From Corallium rubrum (taxonomy: Eukaryota > Cnidaria > Anthozoa > Scleralcyonacea > Coralliidae): a DNA stretch of 64,000 nt. The stretch lies in assembly GCA_964035015.1 (NCBI GenBank), contig OZ036004.1, positions 9,109,968 through 9,173,967 on the forward strand. Reading direction: 5' to 3'. Shown piece after piece: positions 30,764 through 42,891 of this stretch. The notes under the pieces are model-generated. The model was not told the origin of the DNA, did not search any database, and saw only the letters and a program-made list of their open reading frames with translations. The stretch's first letter is position 1. Each line of letters begins with the position of its first letter. Position numbers and translations under genes: made by a program.

Positions 30764-33700
30764 CAGTCGGACCTACGGTTTCAGATTCGCAGTTTCAGAT
30801 TCAGATTCAGATTCGAATCTGAAACTAGAGGTGCATTCTGCGTAGAAAACCGTAGATTGCCGCGAAGTCCGTCTGTGGGTGACAATCATTTATCAAATAT
30901 ACCCATGTCCATGAAAGTGAGCTTCAAATAAACCTATTTTGCAGCCTGTAGAGCGCTTTATTTGGTCAGGAAAAATCCAGATAGCGAACCAGACATAACG
31001 CTCTTGCGACGTTTCGACATGTTGTCTCGAGCGCTCATTAAAATATAATCCGTTTCTTAACAAAATGTACAAGGTTTACGCCATTCTTTTGTCGAATATA
31101 TCAATAACTATGATATAATTGATAGCCTAAAGCAAATTACAGTTTTCTAACGCTTACCGTTTCGCCAGGAAAAATCCAGAAAGACAGCCAGCGAAACGCG
31201 GCTTTAGTAATCTGACACGAACGTAAAAAACAAAGTCGACAACAAAATCGCTTCGTGAGAGTCATCTTTATCTTTTAAAGACTTCTTTTATCAAATATAC
31301 CTATCCTCAAACATTGGAAAATATTGAAAAAATAATTTTTCTTTCAAAGTACTACTCGTTTGGACTGGAAAATCCAGAAGTGAAACGAGTGCTTCAACAA
31401 AAAATCAGGGGGGATTTGCAATCGGGGTTTTTTTCTTATTTTTAGTATCTTTAACTCAACCTATGAACTGTTTGTAATATATCTTAACAGAAATATTCCA
31501 ACATTTGGCATCTTAAAATATATAAACTTCAAACTCCTAAAACAAATCTATATTGCTATTATTGCCCCCAAAAACTAGTCTAATTCTGGGGTTCAACCCC
31601 CGGCATTTTTTAGTTTCGTATTCGTAACTGGCCAGTTTCAGATTCAGTTTCAGATTCGAGCCAAAAAGCTGTCGCTGATTGTAAAAACGCGGATCGTGGA
31701 TAAACATTACAAGGTGATGGCCCCGCATGTCAAATATACCCATGTGGAATAAATTTTGATTTCGACAGTGTTGTTCTCAATTTTTTACAACTTTTTAGAA
31801 AGTCAGGAAAAATCCGGGAAGCTTGTAGTACATAATGTTGATACAACTTTCCGACACGTTATTTTGAGCGCCGATGAAAGTATTATATCATTTCCTAGGA
31901 AAAGGCATAAAGTTTATACGATTCTTTTGTCGAATATATCCATTATTGTAATATACCTAATAGTTTGATGCAAATTACAGTTTTCTAGCGCTTACTGTTT
32001 CGCCAGGAAAAATCCAGAGAGACAGCTAGCGAAACGCGGCTTTAGTTATCTGACACGAACGTAAACAACAAAGTCGACAACGAAATCGCTTCGTGAGAGT
32101 TGTCTTTATCTTTTAAAGACTTCTTTTATCAAATATACCTATCCTCAAATATCATAAAAAATTGTAGATGTCATTTTTCTTTCAAAGCACTTGTCGTTTG
32201 GATAGGAAAAATCCAGAAGTGAAACGAGTGCTTAAACGCAAAATCAGGGGGGTTACTCAACTTAAGTTTTTTTTCTTATACTTTTTTTAACCCAACGTAC
32301 AAACTGTTTGTAAAAATATCTTAACATTAACAGTCTAACAATTGTCATTTCAAAATATATAAGCTCAAACTCTTTAAAACAAGTCTATATTGCGGCAAAG
32401 AACTAGCCCCATTTTGGCGTTTAACCCCCCGGCATTTTCTAGTTTCATATTCGTGATTGGCTAGTTTCAGATTCACTTGTCGATTCGAATCTGAAACTAG
32501 CCAATCACGAATATGAAACTAGAAAATGCCGGGGGGTTAAACGCCAAAATGGGGCTAGTTCTTTGCCGCAATATAGACTTGTTTTAAAGAGTTTGAGCTT
32601 ATATATTTTGAAATGACAATTGTTAGACTGTTAATGTTAAGATATTTTTACAAACAGTTTGTACGTTGGGTTAAAAAAAGTATAGAAAAAAAACTTAAGT
32701 TGAGTAACCCCCTGATTTTGCGTTTAAGCACTCGTTTCACTTCTGGATTTTTCCTATCCAAACGACAAGTGCTTTGAAAGAAAAATGACATCTACAATTT
32801 TTTATGATATTTGAGGATAGGTATATTTGATAAAAGAAGTCTTTAAAAGATAAAGACAACTCTCACGAAGCGATTTCGTTGTCGACTTTGTTGTTTACGT
32901 TCGTGTCAGATAACTAAAGCCGCGTTTCGCTAGCTGTCTCTCTGGATTTTTCCTGGCGAAACAGTAAGCGCTAGAAAACTGTAATTTGCATCAAACTATT
33001 AGGTATATTACAATAATGGATATATTCGACAAAAGAATCGTATAAACTTTATGCCTTTTCCTAGGAAATGATATAATACTTTCATCGGCGCTCAAAATAA
33101 CGTGTCGGAAAGTTGTATCAACATTATGTACTACAAGCTTCCCGGATTTTTCCTGACTTTCTAAAAAGTTGTAAAAAATTGAGAACAACACTGTCGAAAT
33201 CAAAATTTATTCCACATGGGTATATTTGACATGCGGGGCCATCACCTTGTAATGTTTATCCACGATCCGCGTTTTTACAATCAGCGACAGCTTTTTGGCT
33301 CGAATCTGAAACTGAATCTGAAACTGGCCAGTTACGAATACGAAACTAAAAAATGCCGGGGGTTGAACCCCAGAATTAGACTAGTTTTTGGGGGCAATAA
33401 TAGCAATATAGATTTGTTTTAGGGAGTTTGAAGTTTATATATTTTAAGATGCCAAATGTTGGAATATTTCTGTTAAGATATATTACAAACAGTTCATAGG
33501 TTGAGTTAAAGATACTAAAAATAAGAAAAAACCCCGATTGCAAATCCCCCTGATTTTTTGTTTAAGCACTCGTTTCACTTCTGGATTTTTCCCGTCCAAA
33601 CGAGTAGTACTTTGAAAGAAAAATTATTTTTTCAATATTTTCCAATGTTTGAGGATAGGTATATTTGATAAAAGAAGTCTTTAAAAGATAAAGATGACTC

Positions 33701-34195
33701 TCACGAAGCGATTTTGTTCTCGACTTTGTTGTTTACGTTCGTGTCAGATTACTAAAGCCGCGTTTCGCTGGCTGTCTTTCTGGATTTTTCCTGGCGAAAC
33801 GGTAAGCGTTAGAAAACTGTAATTTGCTTTAGGCTATCAATTATATCATAGTTATTGATATATTCGACAAAAGAATGGCGTAAACCTTGTACATTTTGTT
33901 AAGAAACGGATTATATTTTAACGAGCGCTCGAGACAACATGTCGAAACGTCGCAAGAGCGTTATGTCTGGTTCGCTATCTGGATTTTTCCTGACCAAATA
34001 AAGCGCTCTACAGGCTGCAAAATAGGTTTATTTGAAGCTCACTTTCATGGACATGGGTATATTTGATAAATGATTGGCACCCACAGATGGACTTCGCGGC
34101 AATCTACGGTTTTCTACGCAGAATGCACCTCTAGTTTCAGATTCGAATCTGAATCTGAATCTGAAGCTGCGAATCTGAAACCGTAGGTCCGACTG
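30764..34195. mobile_element. 3.43-kb near-perfect palindromic element with target duplication
   Basis: The left end is CAGTCGGACCTACGGTTTCA and the right end its inverse. Both arms are about 1.7 kb and nearly identical, meeting near 32480 in a spacer of about 10 nt. The same 68- and 70-codon frames therefore occur twice, mirrored. TTTTTGGTTA flanks both ends (30753-30762, 34196-34205; one extra A at the left), which fits a 9-10 bp target duplication as in Mutator-like elements. Each arm holds repeated subunits of about 200 bp with ATCAAATATACC and AGGAAAAATCC motifs; the latter sits inside small hairpins such as GTTTCGCC...GCGAAAC. No transposase or other protein was recognised. Confidence 0.85.
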
Positions 34196-34265
34196 TTTTT
34201 GGTTAGGTTTAGGGCTACCGGGGTTTTGGTTAGGTTTAGGGTTACCGGGGGGTTGTGGTTAGGAA
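34196..34265. repeat. Short tandem repeat GGTTAGGTTTAGGG(C/T)TACCGGGG
   Basis: About two and a half units of roughly 34 bp, with related sequence at the left side of the palindrome (30735-30755). The large palindrome inserted into this tract. TTTAGGG resembles telomere-type repeats but the unit is longer. Confidence 0.6.
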
Positions 34266-34479
34266 AAAATCGCGTCACGAAATGAAGATTCTGGGGCCAT
34301 TAGAACTCTGGGAACGGGTATATATATCGCATACAGTAATAGTTAAATCTATAAACTGCTCAATTTCTCAAACCTTGCTCAAACATAATATCCGAGTCTT
34401 TGTGATGGCAACGCAAATTAAGTCAGCATTTGAAACGTAATTAGAATATTGAAATCCAGCGAACTGTCGCCAACTGTAT

Positions 34480-34690
34480 TTTAACTCAGTTTATCACCTG
34501 TATGTCGGACTTGCGACATATTGCATGATTTTTATGTCGACAAACGTCATAAAATATTTACTCAGTTTCGTGTCGTTTAAAATGTTTTAGTGTGAAGAAA
34601 AATTTTCGTTGTCATGATGTTGGGTTTTTCTGTCGACATAACGACATAAAAATATAAAGGACTTATGTCGTTTAAAATCTATCACCATGA
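34480..34690. mobile_element. Foldback-like repeat with TTTATGTCG motifs
   Basis: GACATAAAAAT / ATTTTTATGTC and GTCGACA motifs occur in both orientations. Borders are not clear. Confidence 0.35.
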
Positions 34691-34699
34691 ATGAAGTCA

Positions 34700-37190
34700 A
34701 AGAAAAAAAATTGAGCCATTTAAGGGAGGCTTCTGCATGATATACTTCATAAAATTCGGTCTCGATTCATAAATTAAAGATACTCCATATAGACTCGTCT
34801 ATATTTTGTATACATCGTCACACGAAACGTCGTCAGGCAACGCCCGCCATTTGTTTCCGCGACTGCATAAACATCGTTGCGACGAAAAGTGAAAGCGGGC
34901 TTTACGTCGTTAGTGACATATACTGTAAAAAAGGAAGAAGGCAGGTGAAGGACGTAACGGACAGTATAGTGTTCGAAGTTCTCTTGTACTTCAATCACAC
35001 TTCACGACACTATTGAAATAGGAACAATCGAGAAACCGAGAGTCAAGAATAACAAGATCCGCGCGCCTGCATGTTTTGTCACGCCCCGACAGGTGTGCTT
35101 GTTGATGACTGGCATTGGAGGTAAACACACCAGGGAACCCGAATGGAAATGATTGTTTTTGTCCAAATTGACTAAACTACAACTGTCTTATTATAATAAC
35201 AAAAACAAAGTCCAAGATGGAATTGACTTTCTTTGAGGTCGGGAAAGTTAGCCATGAAAAACCTTCACGACCGCCTACTCACCCACCCACAATCTTATTC
35301 CTGGTGAGCCCAGAGCATTTTCTCTTCTAATAATAATAACAGACACTCATCGACGTATGGCATCGGAGCCGTGTTTCATAAACCATGCTGTGACTTAGTT
35401 ATAACTTCGTACTATACGCCGACAGTTATTTACACGACTACAGTATGTATTTAATAACGAATGACTATACTCTACAGGCGCTTAGGATTTTTTGTTCAGC
35501 CAACTCAGTATCACCCCCTTTGTGGCTTAATAGCACTTTACCCCAAGACTTATCACAGATTTCCTCTAATCCCCTCGCCAAGCGAACTGGCGTGCAGTCG
35601 AATACAGTCGATGCATTACGAATAAATTACCCAGCGCTCCGAACTCAAACGCACTCGGCAGGCAAAAATAGTTTTCAGTCCGTGCAGTCAATATAATCTA
35701 AATTGTTATCATCTGCTCTGATTAATAGCCGATGTTGGTGAAGCAAGGGAAAACACTGACTTATAATTTCCGTGTTTTCTGGGCTCTGGTTTAGCCAAAC
35801 AAGCTCCAGGCGTTTTGCGGGTTCACAGCGTGGCGTTCCGCGTTTAAACTGAACCGACAGGATACACATAAAGAACGGCCTCGCCACTTTCACAGCTTTA
35901 GCCCGGGTTGGTTTGTACACGCATATACATGCTCTTCTCGAAATGTCCATTCCGTTAGTAAATATTGGCGGTTATAAAGGTTTGCTATAGTTTATCTTCG
36001 CATTACGTATGTAACTTTTCTATATATGAAATATATTTTCAAGTAGGTTATTTCAAGTACAAAAGGCTTTTAGAATAAAGGTTGTATTTGTAAAGATCTA
36101 AGGTGTGCCAAGTGAGGACTGAAAGCGCATTTCTAAAGAGCCTATAAACGCCGTGACGCCACGTTGCGAGTGAAAACGAAATTAAACGCGTGCAAAGCTC
36201 GATTGGAATTAAGTATCCCGTCATTCGAGTCGAGTATTAAAAGCCTTGGAAGCTTCCAGTGCGAAATCTAGAAAGATCGTTCTTCAAAATGCTCGTTCTT
36301 GTCGACCGAGAACAATACTGGGTACCTTACTGAATATTCGATATCTCCAACCGAACGGTGTACACCGAAAGGCGAAAACATGGACAGGTGCACCACAAGC
36401 GGTGTATCTTGCGTTTTGTATCTAGGATACATGAAATATAGGGAGCTGTATACGAGTACTACGACGGCCTGTCTATACTCAAAAACCTTGGCTAATCAAA
36501 AGTACTTACCATAAGAGTTGCCTTAACAAAACATTTAGCGAGCTTACAACGACGTGACAGTTCGAGTTCGAAACGTCTCCTCCCGTCTGTAATCCAATCG
36601 CCATCAACATCTCACATTATTAACCGTTACCACGCTACAATCGAACACAAATCGCGAGAGCGATTTTTGCCATATTGAAATACTTTTTGAACTAAATATT
36701 TAGTTCCCACATATATATGGGCATACTTTAATATTTGATTACATGCACACGAAGGGATGACTATTTGCATATTAATATTAAATACGAAGAAACAAGACAA
36801 AAATTCTTAGTATTGGATGTGGTAATTTGACACTTGACTAACTTCGCCGCCGAGCGCCTTCCACCGAAAGTGAAAGCATATTGTTAAATACCACTACTCG
36901 AACGAACTAACTACAATCACTTTATACTCATACAGTAATTACACATCAGCTACAGATTTGTGTTAGATCGGCTGTACACAGTCCGAAAAATCGTACTATC
37001 AGTGAACACATTATCAGAAAAACAGATGACCACATTAGATATAATTTAAAAGACAGCATTGTCGTTGTAGACTTGTAGTTGTTCATAGTTTTGAAACCTA
37101 GACACAGAATTTTCCCCCCAACAGACTCACAGCTAAAAAGTTCACGTCAAGGATGCAATCTTCGCGTACAAATTTACAACAGGATCTAGG
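34700..37190. other. Interval without recognised gene
   Basis: Mixed sequence, less AT-rich than the surroundings near 35500-36300. Overlapping frames of 71-91 codons have no domain or splice support. A GAAGCTTC-containing, heat-shock-element-like cluster with a TATTAAAAG box lies at 36230-36290, but no gene could be assigned to it. Confidence 0.3.
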
Positions 37191-37198
37191 TCTTGAAG

Positions 37199-37507
37199 TT
37201 AAACCAATGAAGCTAGGAGGAAGACGAGCCCAGCGAGAACCGTGAAGGAAGGAACGGCAAAACTGGCACTGCTAGTCGTGTTGGGTTTGTTATTGGTATT
37301 GGTACTGGATACAGAATAACTCATTCCCGACTGGTCACCTTGGGACGACATGCTTTGCGGACTACCCACACTCGGTGAAGCCATTGGCATGGACGAACTC
37401 ATTGCTGGTTGTGGACTACTAGACATCAGCATCGTCATCGTCGAGTTTGCGCCATAAACATAGTTTAAAGCACACAGAAGTACAACCAGTTTCTTGATAT
37501 ACGCCAT
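37199..37507 (-). CDS. Small secreted Ser/Met/Pro-rich protein, likely GPI-anchored, 102 aa
   Basis: The start chosen is ATG 37507, because the sequence that follows (MAYIKKLVVLLCALNYVYG) is a canonical signal peptide; the frame is open further upstream but without a signal there. The mature part is Ser/Met/Pro/Gln-rich (for example SSSMPMASPSVGSPQSMSSQ), has two N-glycosylation sites (NST and NTT), no cysteines, and ends with a hydrophobic tail (FAVPSFTVLAGLVFLLASLV) preceded by small residues (TTSSAS), the pattern of a GPI-attachment signal. The gene appears to be a single coding exon. Its function is unknown; such peptides are often heavily O-glycosylated surface coats. Confidence 0.65.
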   Translation of the reverse strand: MAYIKKLVVLLCALNYVYGANSTMTMLMSSSPQPAMSSSMPMASPSVGSPQSMSSQGDQSGMSYSVSSTNTNNKPNTTSSASFAVPSFTVLAGLVFLLASLV

Positions 37508-37599
37508 CTCGTTGCCTCTTTTCTCTTTCTGATCCTGGCTCCTACTTGTCGACGTTCGACTAGAAACTCTCCTCGCTTGCTTGTCGTACACGCAATGTT

Positions 37600-38150
37600 C
37601 AACTCCACCTGACGCCTTTGGATTTGTAAGGTGTGGTATGACGCATCCTCGCCTTATATGGGCATCCCCAAACGTATCTTGCGGAAATAGAATTTTGTCG
37701 AAAAGGTGGCGGGGGGGGGGGGGGGGGGGAGAGAAGATCCATCCATATGACTTATTTTTGTAGCTTAATTTTTGCCGAAACTTATTACTTTTGCGAAAAT
37801 ATGAAGAGGACTAGAGAAATTAATGTACCCCAAGAGGAATTTAATTTTGCAAAATTGTTAATATTGAAACTCCTGACTCGGTAGAAATTTTGTAGTTTTT
37901 ACGACGTCCTTTTTTGCGGGACTTAATTTTCGCCATTTTTTTAATCGCGAAAATTAAGTCCGATGAAAATAAGTAGATGCTCGGGTATCGCATCCAAATA
38001 ATCCAATCGAAATCGTCTTAGCCTAAGAACAAGAACAAGAAAGCTAAATTTCAAAAAGATTAGTAACTAAAATATGCCTCCAAGACTGCTGAAAATATAA
38101 TTGTGAGCACTTACAGTAAAATGTTCCGGAAAACATGCTCCCAGGCTGTT
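37600..38150. other. Interval with poly-G tract; no gene
   Basis: A run of about 19 G at 37711-37729, followed by inverted motifs around TTTTCGCC / GGCGAAAA-like sequences (37730-37975), suggests a decayed foldback element. Confidence 0.35.
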
Positions 38151-38154
38151 TCAC

Positions 38155-38760
38155 AACTCATCCAGATTTACACGAGACCGGACGAATTTTTATCCCGATG
38201 AAAATTCGTCCAGTTTAATGTTTACATGGTTCGCTAAAATATTTCAAATATTCGTTCACTTAACATTTCCATTTACACGGAGTCGTATTATTAGACGTAA
38301 GTTCGAGGAGAACTGTCCAGGTTATCGGGTAAACTTTTCGGGTCTTGTCTCGTTTCGGTGTTTCCTTTGTCGTTTGGAAAGGTAATTATGTTGGGAATTG
38401 CCTGAAAGCATTACGAAGGCTGCGTTCAAAGCACTCAGATAGCAATATAAAACAACTTTCTTCTTCCAAGGTCTACTTTCCTTGATGGAGGACGAATATT
38501 TCTCCAGCACAAATCGCAATTCATCCGCTTTCGCCGTAGATGGACGAAAATTCGTCCGTATATATTCATGTCAAAAATTTTAGCGGATAGGCGGGTCTCG
38601 TGTGAACGTGAGGCCTATCCGGACAAATTTTCATCCGGAAAAACATTCGTCCGCTATCGTGTAGCCTGCGCCGCAGACGACTAAAACAGTGTTATATTAC
38701 ACTGTTTTAGTCGTCTGCGGCACAGGCTACTATCGTGTAAACGGGGCCTAATAATAGGTC
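38155..38760. mobile_element. Foldback element with GGACGAATTTTTATCC motifs, host of a tiny hairpin insert
   Basis: CACGAGACCGGACGAATTTT at the left is mirrored by inverted motifs at 38525-38770 (CCGGACAAATTTTCATCCGG, GTGTAAACGGGGCC, GGTCTCGT). ATTCGTCC recurs in both orientations. The tiny element at 38662-38729 is inserted in its right arm. Confidence 0.55.
38662..38729. mobile_element. 68-bp hairpin insertion with 8-bp target duplication
   Basis: TAGCCTGCGCCGCAGACGAC is mirrored by GTCGTCTGCGGCACAGGCTA around a TATAT loop. CTATCGTG flanks both sides (38654-38661, 38730-38737). An 8-bp duplication and TAG start suggest a hAT-mobilised element close to the smallest size possible. Confidence 0.75.
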
Positions 38761-38999
38761 TCGTCCCTCTCAACTGGCAGGCCTCGGTGCAGACGTTCAC
38801 ATAAAAAGATAAAGTTGTTCCATTGTGCTTAGCCCTTTCGAGTTTCGTGCATTGCTTTAATTTAATGCTTTAATGAAGTACTCCTAATTCAGAAAGACTA
38901 CACTAGGAGATATAAACTTATTTACATAGAGTAAGAATCTAAAAATGTTAAATATATACATGCAAATTATGACAATAAGAATTTTAAAATTGAAACAAG

Positions 39000-39370
39000 T
39001 AATAAAAAAAAGTAAATAAATAAATAAGTAAAATACCAATGTGGAGCACGTTATATAGACAATCTTATAACAGGCGTAGCAATAGATTTAAATGCATTAG
39101 TGTTAATTGGGAGTTCGTTAATCGGGAGGTTATTCCAAGTCACAATAGTTCTGGGGTAAAATGAGAACTTAAAAATATCATTATTACATTGCACCCATTC
39201 TCGTCCCATGCACTGGAGCTGGCGAAATGGTTGTTGATTAGGAAACCTGGATTTCCTTGTTAAGGGGCACACTTCTTCAGGTAGATTTATACCGTGCATG
39301 ACTTTCCAAGACGTTTCTCCTTGTCTAGCGTTAGACAGAGTAAAAAAGAAAGTTGTTCCACAACAACAAG
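39000..39370 (-). pseudogene. LINE ORF2 C-terminal remnant
   Basis: Minus-strand 39299-39051 encodes FSFYPRTIVTWNNLPINELP followed by NTNAFKSI, the conserved C-terminal end of many non-LTR retrotransposon polyproteins (FFPRTIxxWNxLP). A short TTATTTATTTATTTAC tail follows at 39000-39040, as expected at a LINE 3' end. The catalytic domain is missing. Confidence 0.75.
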
Positions 39371-40194
39371 GTGAATGAAAGGGTTAATGTTTATGTCCAT
39401 GTCGTACTAAAGGCGCGAACCGGGTAGAGACCCTGGGTACGAGGTTGGCCAGTGGGTTGGTCACGTGTGCTTCTGTGCACGTGTCTCTCATACCTAAATA
39501 AGTGGACAAGATATGTCTATTTCAAAACGCATTCACTGCCGTTAATCAGTCCAATCAGTGTTTTATAAATCAATTGACTGATCATAATGATGGCAATATG
39601 AATACATCATATAAAAAGCGTTTTGAAAAAATGAGCTGATCTATTTGGTAGGCATAATAATAACATCTTAATAACATGCTAAGAAGACTAAGTGTCATAC
39701 ATGCAGCTGAAATCTTTTGGAGGTTATGTAGTCACCCCACCCCCCTGTTCCGCTTTCTCCTCAAGTCACTCAATGATCACGAGAGATAGCTTGTTGTGAC
39801 ATTTTATTGCCCTCGGCAAATTCCTGTTAACTTATATACGAAAAGTGCCGTAGTGTCTATCAGATGCGTAGTTGTTCATATTACATGTGGAACTTTTGTC
39901 GTACGTTACTTACAATCTTACCTCAGACTTTCGTCAAGTTGCTCAAATTCTCATAAAATCGATCTCTTTGTCCGTGCTGAGAGTTTGAATAATTTTCTAA
40001 GCATTTGAGCTTGTCAGCTTGACGTCTTTAATATAAATGTCTGTTTGACGTTAACTATTGATTTTCCAGGCGGAAAACGCAGATGATAAAAATTTATAGT
40101 GGCGCCTGCAAAATTCTCAAATGCAAGACAAATAAGAGAAGTAATTCCTTGCATCCAGCAACGTCTTCAGAGTGATTAAGTTATTCCAAGTTGA

Positions 40195-40195
40195 T

Positions 40196-40264
<69 letters not shown>

Positions 40265-40392
40265 ATATACAAATAGCAAAAGATTGATTGTTGTTACTAC
40301 TAGTTTCACGTAGTATCACGTCCGTGGAAGATCGTCCACGGAGTAGTAACAACAATCAATCTTTAGCTATTTATCCATATCTCCCAAGATTA

Positions 40393-40446
<54 letters not shown>

Positions 40447-40457
40447 GTATATATGTA

Positions 40458-40530
<73 letters not shown>

Positions 40531-40571
40531 ATATATATGTATGTATATATATATATGTATATATATGTATG

Positions 40572-40611
<40 letters not shown>

Positions 40612-40753
40612 TTATATATATATATATGTATATATATATGTATGTATATATATATGTATGTATATATATATATGTATATATATATAAAGATTATTTGTTA
40701 CTACTAGTTTACGTATATCATCCAGGATAGTAACACAATCATCTTATAAAACA

Positions 40754-40792
<39 letters not shown>

Positions 40793-40800
40793 CATAAAAA
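40195..40800. repeat. AT / ATGT microsatellites with flanking palindromic fragments
   Basis: AT runs at 40207-40255, 40397-40700 (with ATGT interruptions) and 40760-40792. Between them lie two related pieces with TTGTTACTACTAGTTT (40290 and 40695), each followed by an inverted GTAGTAAC-type half. All long Tyr/Ile frames here are artefacts. Confidence 0.9.
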
Positions 40801-40984
40801 ATTTTAATTTTCATTTCATTTTCTTTTTAATAATTTACAGCAGATATGATATTCTATATACAAAGATTTAATCTAGAATATTTATTTCAAAACATCCAAA
40901 GTTGTTTTGTTTTGAGTTTCTTACACAGATACTGATAGGCCTCTTCTTGCTGCTAACACAAGATTGGACTTTGGATTATTTCCT

Positions 40985-41425
40985 GCACAGGAGAGAGAGA
41001 GAGAGGGGGGGGGGCTACAGACCCCCCTGTTGGGGAAACCTACAGCTCTGTCGGAGAATTATCTGGATGCATTTTTAGCAATTGGCAAAGAACTTTTTAA
41101 CTGATTAAGCCAGATAAGTCAGTTATTAATGCATTATTAATACAGAATAAGGTATGACAAAATTACATTTTCTGCCAGCAATATTGAAATGACGAAAATG
41201 GAAAAGGTTTAATGACCACACTAGGTGTTCAACAGATTTTTCTTTATTGATACCTTGAAAAGTAGTAGTTTGTTGGTTATTGCGATAATTTCACGCTGAA
41301 AAGATGGAAAAAGCTATTATAGACGTTCAAATTTTGAAAATTGTCCGGGGGAGAATGCCCCTACGCGCTCCTACTAGCCCCCCTGTCGGACACCGGGGAA
41401 TTCTTGGCGCCACCCCTGTTGTATG
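40985..41425. mobile_element. hAT-like element remnant (GGGGTGGCGCCA family, copy 1)
   Basis: The right end TTGGCGCCACCCCTG (41405-41419) and an inner CCCCCCTGTTGGGGAAACC and TTTTTAACTGATTAAGCCAG match the copy at 42892-43590. The left end is replaced by a GA microsatellite. Confidence 0.55.
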
Positions 41426-41664
41426 TTCTCACTCCTGAGGTGTCCTTTAACGAGTAACTGAAAATAATCCTCTTGTAAAATGCATGAGAAAGTTTCCCAC
41501 AATGAAGAACGATGCGTGTAAAAAAGTGATATGTTAAGGGTCGATCGTTTGTTTAATTGGCCCATAGGCGTAGCCATTAACAGTGGAATGTCTGGCGCTA
41601 TAATAACCTTTGCCTGTAGTTAAGCGATGTGTTTGTTTGTGTGGTCATACCGAAATATCTATGG

Positions 41665-41826
41665 ACTATAGACCACTATCTTTCATAAAGGATTTTGCTT
41701 TAAATTTTTTTATGTGCTTCTAGATAACTCTTTCTGGTCTCGTTATGAAACAAAAGTTTCTTTAAAGTACAGACACCCAAACGAGGCGTATAAAAGAATA
41801 TTCGAATTCTTCCATTATGAAAGTAC
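41665..41826. mobile_element. Foldback MITE, copy 2 of the family at 3076-3257
   Basis: TTTCATAAAGGATTTTGCTT, then GTCTCGTTATGAAACAAAAG, ACAGACACCCAAACGAGGCG and ATAAAAGAATATTCGAATTC match the first copy in order, with arms mirrored. Confidence 0.65.
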
Positions 41827-42182
41827 ATCATCGATGGTGACTGACGGAAGCAAGCCTTAACTAAAATTCAGCACCCCAACTTTTACCAAAGACGGTGTAG
41901 ATTGTAATACAAAGTTTAGTAATTATTGATTGAATAACAAGTGGTATATTGATGATAATTAATAACGCTACATTAATGACTGTTGACAAGTTATTTTGTT
42001 AGTTATTTTATTTAATATGCATGGGGAGTGGGCGAGCCACAAACGCGGAAATACTATAGTGAGTTATAACAGGAACAACACAGGACCATATATGGAAGTA
42101 CTCCCTGGAAAGATTCTTATCCCAAACTCCGTTGTGAACTCGTGATCAAAAACACCATGCATCAAAGACAAAGAATTTCGAA

Positions 42183-42389
42183 ATGACAGAATGTGACAAG
42201 AATAGCAATTTGATGACCAAGGGCTTAGGGTCAGCCGTTCTTGTGTCCACCAAGCCTGGGTTATTTTTCTCCTCAAAAGAACCGACACATGATGCTACGG
42301 TTTTGCCAAGGATCGAGTCTAAGCGAAAGGCTGATAGCCACACTTCCATTTTTAATAAGGATGTAAAAACGGTTAAAACCGACAAATAG
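42183..42389 (+). CDS. Possible small hydrophilic protein, 68 aa, unsupported
   Basis: The open frame from ATG 42183 to a TAG has a protein-like hydrophilic composition (MTECDKNSNLMTKGLGSAVL, then Lys/Thr/Ser-rich). No splice sites, domain or promoter support it, and a longer frame exists on the opposite strand. Listed only as a candidate. Confidence 0.15.
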   Translation: MTECDKNSNLMTKGLGSAVLVSTKPGLFFSSKEPTHDATVLPRIESKRKADSHTSIFNKDVKTVKTDK

Positions 42390-42891
42390 ACAGAAATTAA
42401 GCCGTGAAGGATGATAGCAAAGACGGAAAGTAAGGTCTTATAAGTCACTATCATGCAAATTAAATAATTATTTGATTTATTATGCATAGAAACAAAAAGC
42501 GTATAGATCTATTCTGTCTCTGATCTCATCTTATCAATTAAACATATGGTAGCTATTTTGTCTCTTGTATTGTACGATTAGCATCAACTATTTTAGTATT
42601 TTATCAAAGTTGTGACTACACTCACTACAGGGGTGGTACAGAAGTGTTCACTAACTCCTCAAAACTACACTGACCACAGCACAAACACTCAAGTTATTCA
42701 GATTCTGCTTCGCTCGAGTGAACAGCCAAACGGACGTCGAATTCCAATTTTGAAAATTTTTGCCATCGTCAAGTGTTTAACGTAAACCACTGTTTTCCGT
42801 CGTAACACTTACAAGAGGAGAAAGGCCTTTTTTCTGGCAGTACCCTTTTTTTTCGTCATTATTACTACTCTTGGAGTTGTTGATATGAGCA

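Noticed and set aside
31537-33422. Mirrored 68- and 70-codon frames
   Set aside because: Each appears twice because of the palindrome. They lack domains, and the arms look like hairpin modules and not genes.
36230-36300. Heat-shock-type promoter with TATTAAAAG and GAAGCTTC
   Set aside because: Only one good GAAnnTTC pair is in register, and the ATG at 36289 gives only a 12-codon frame.
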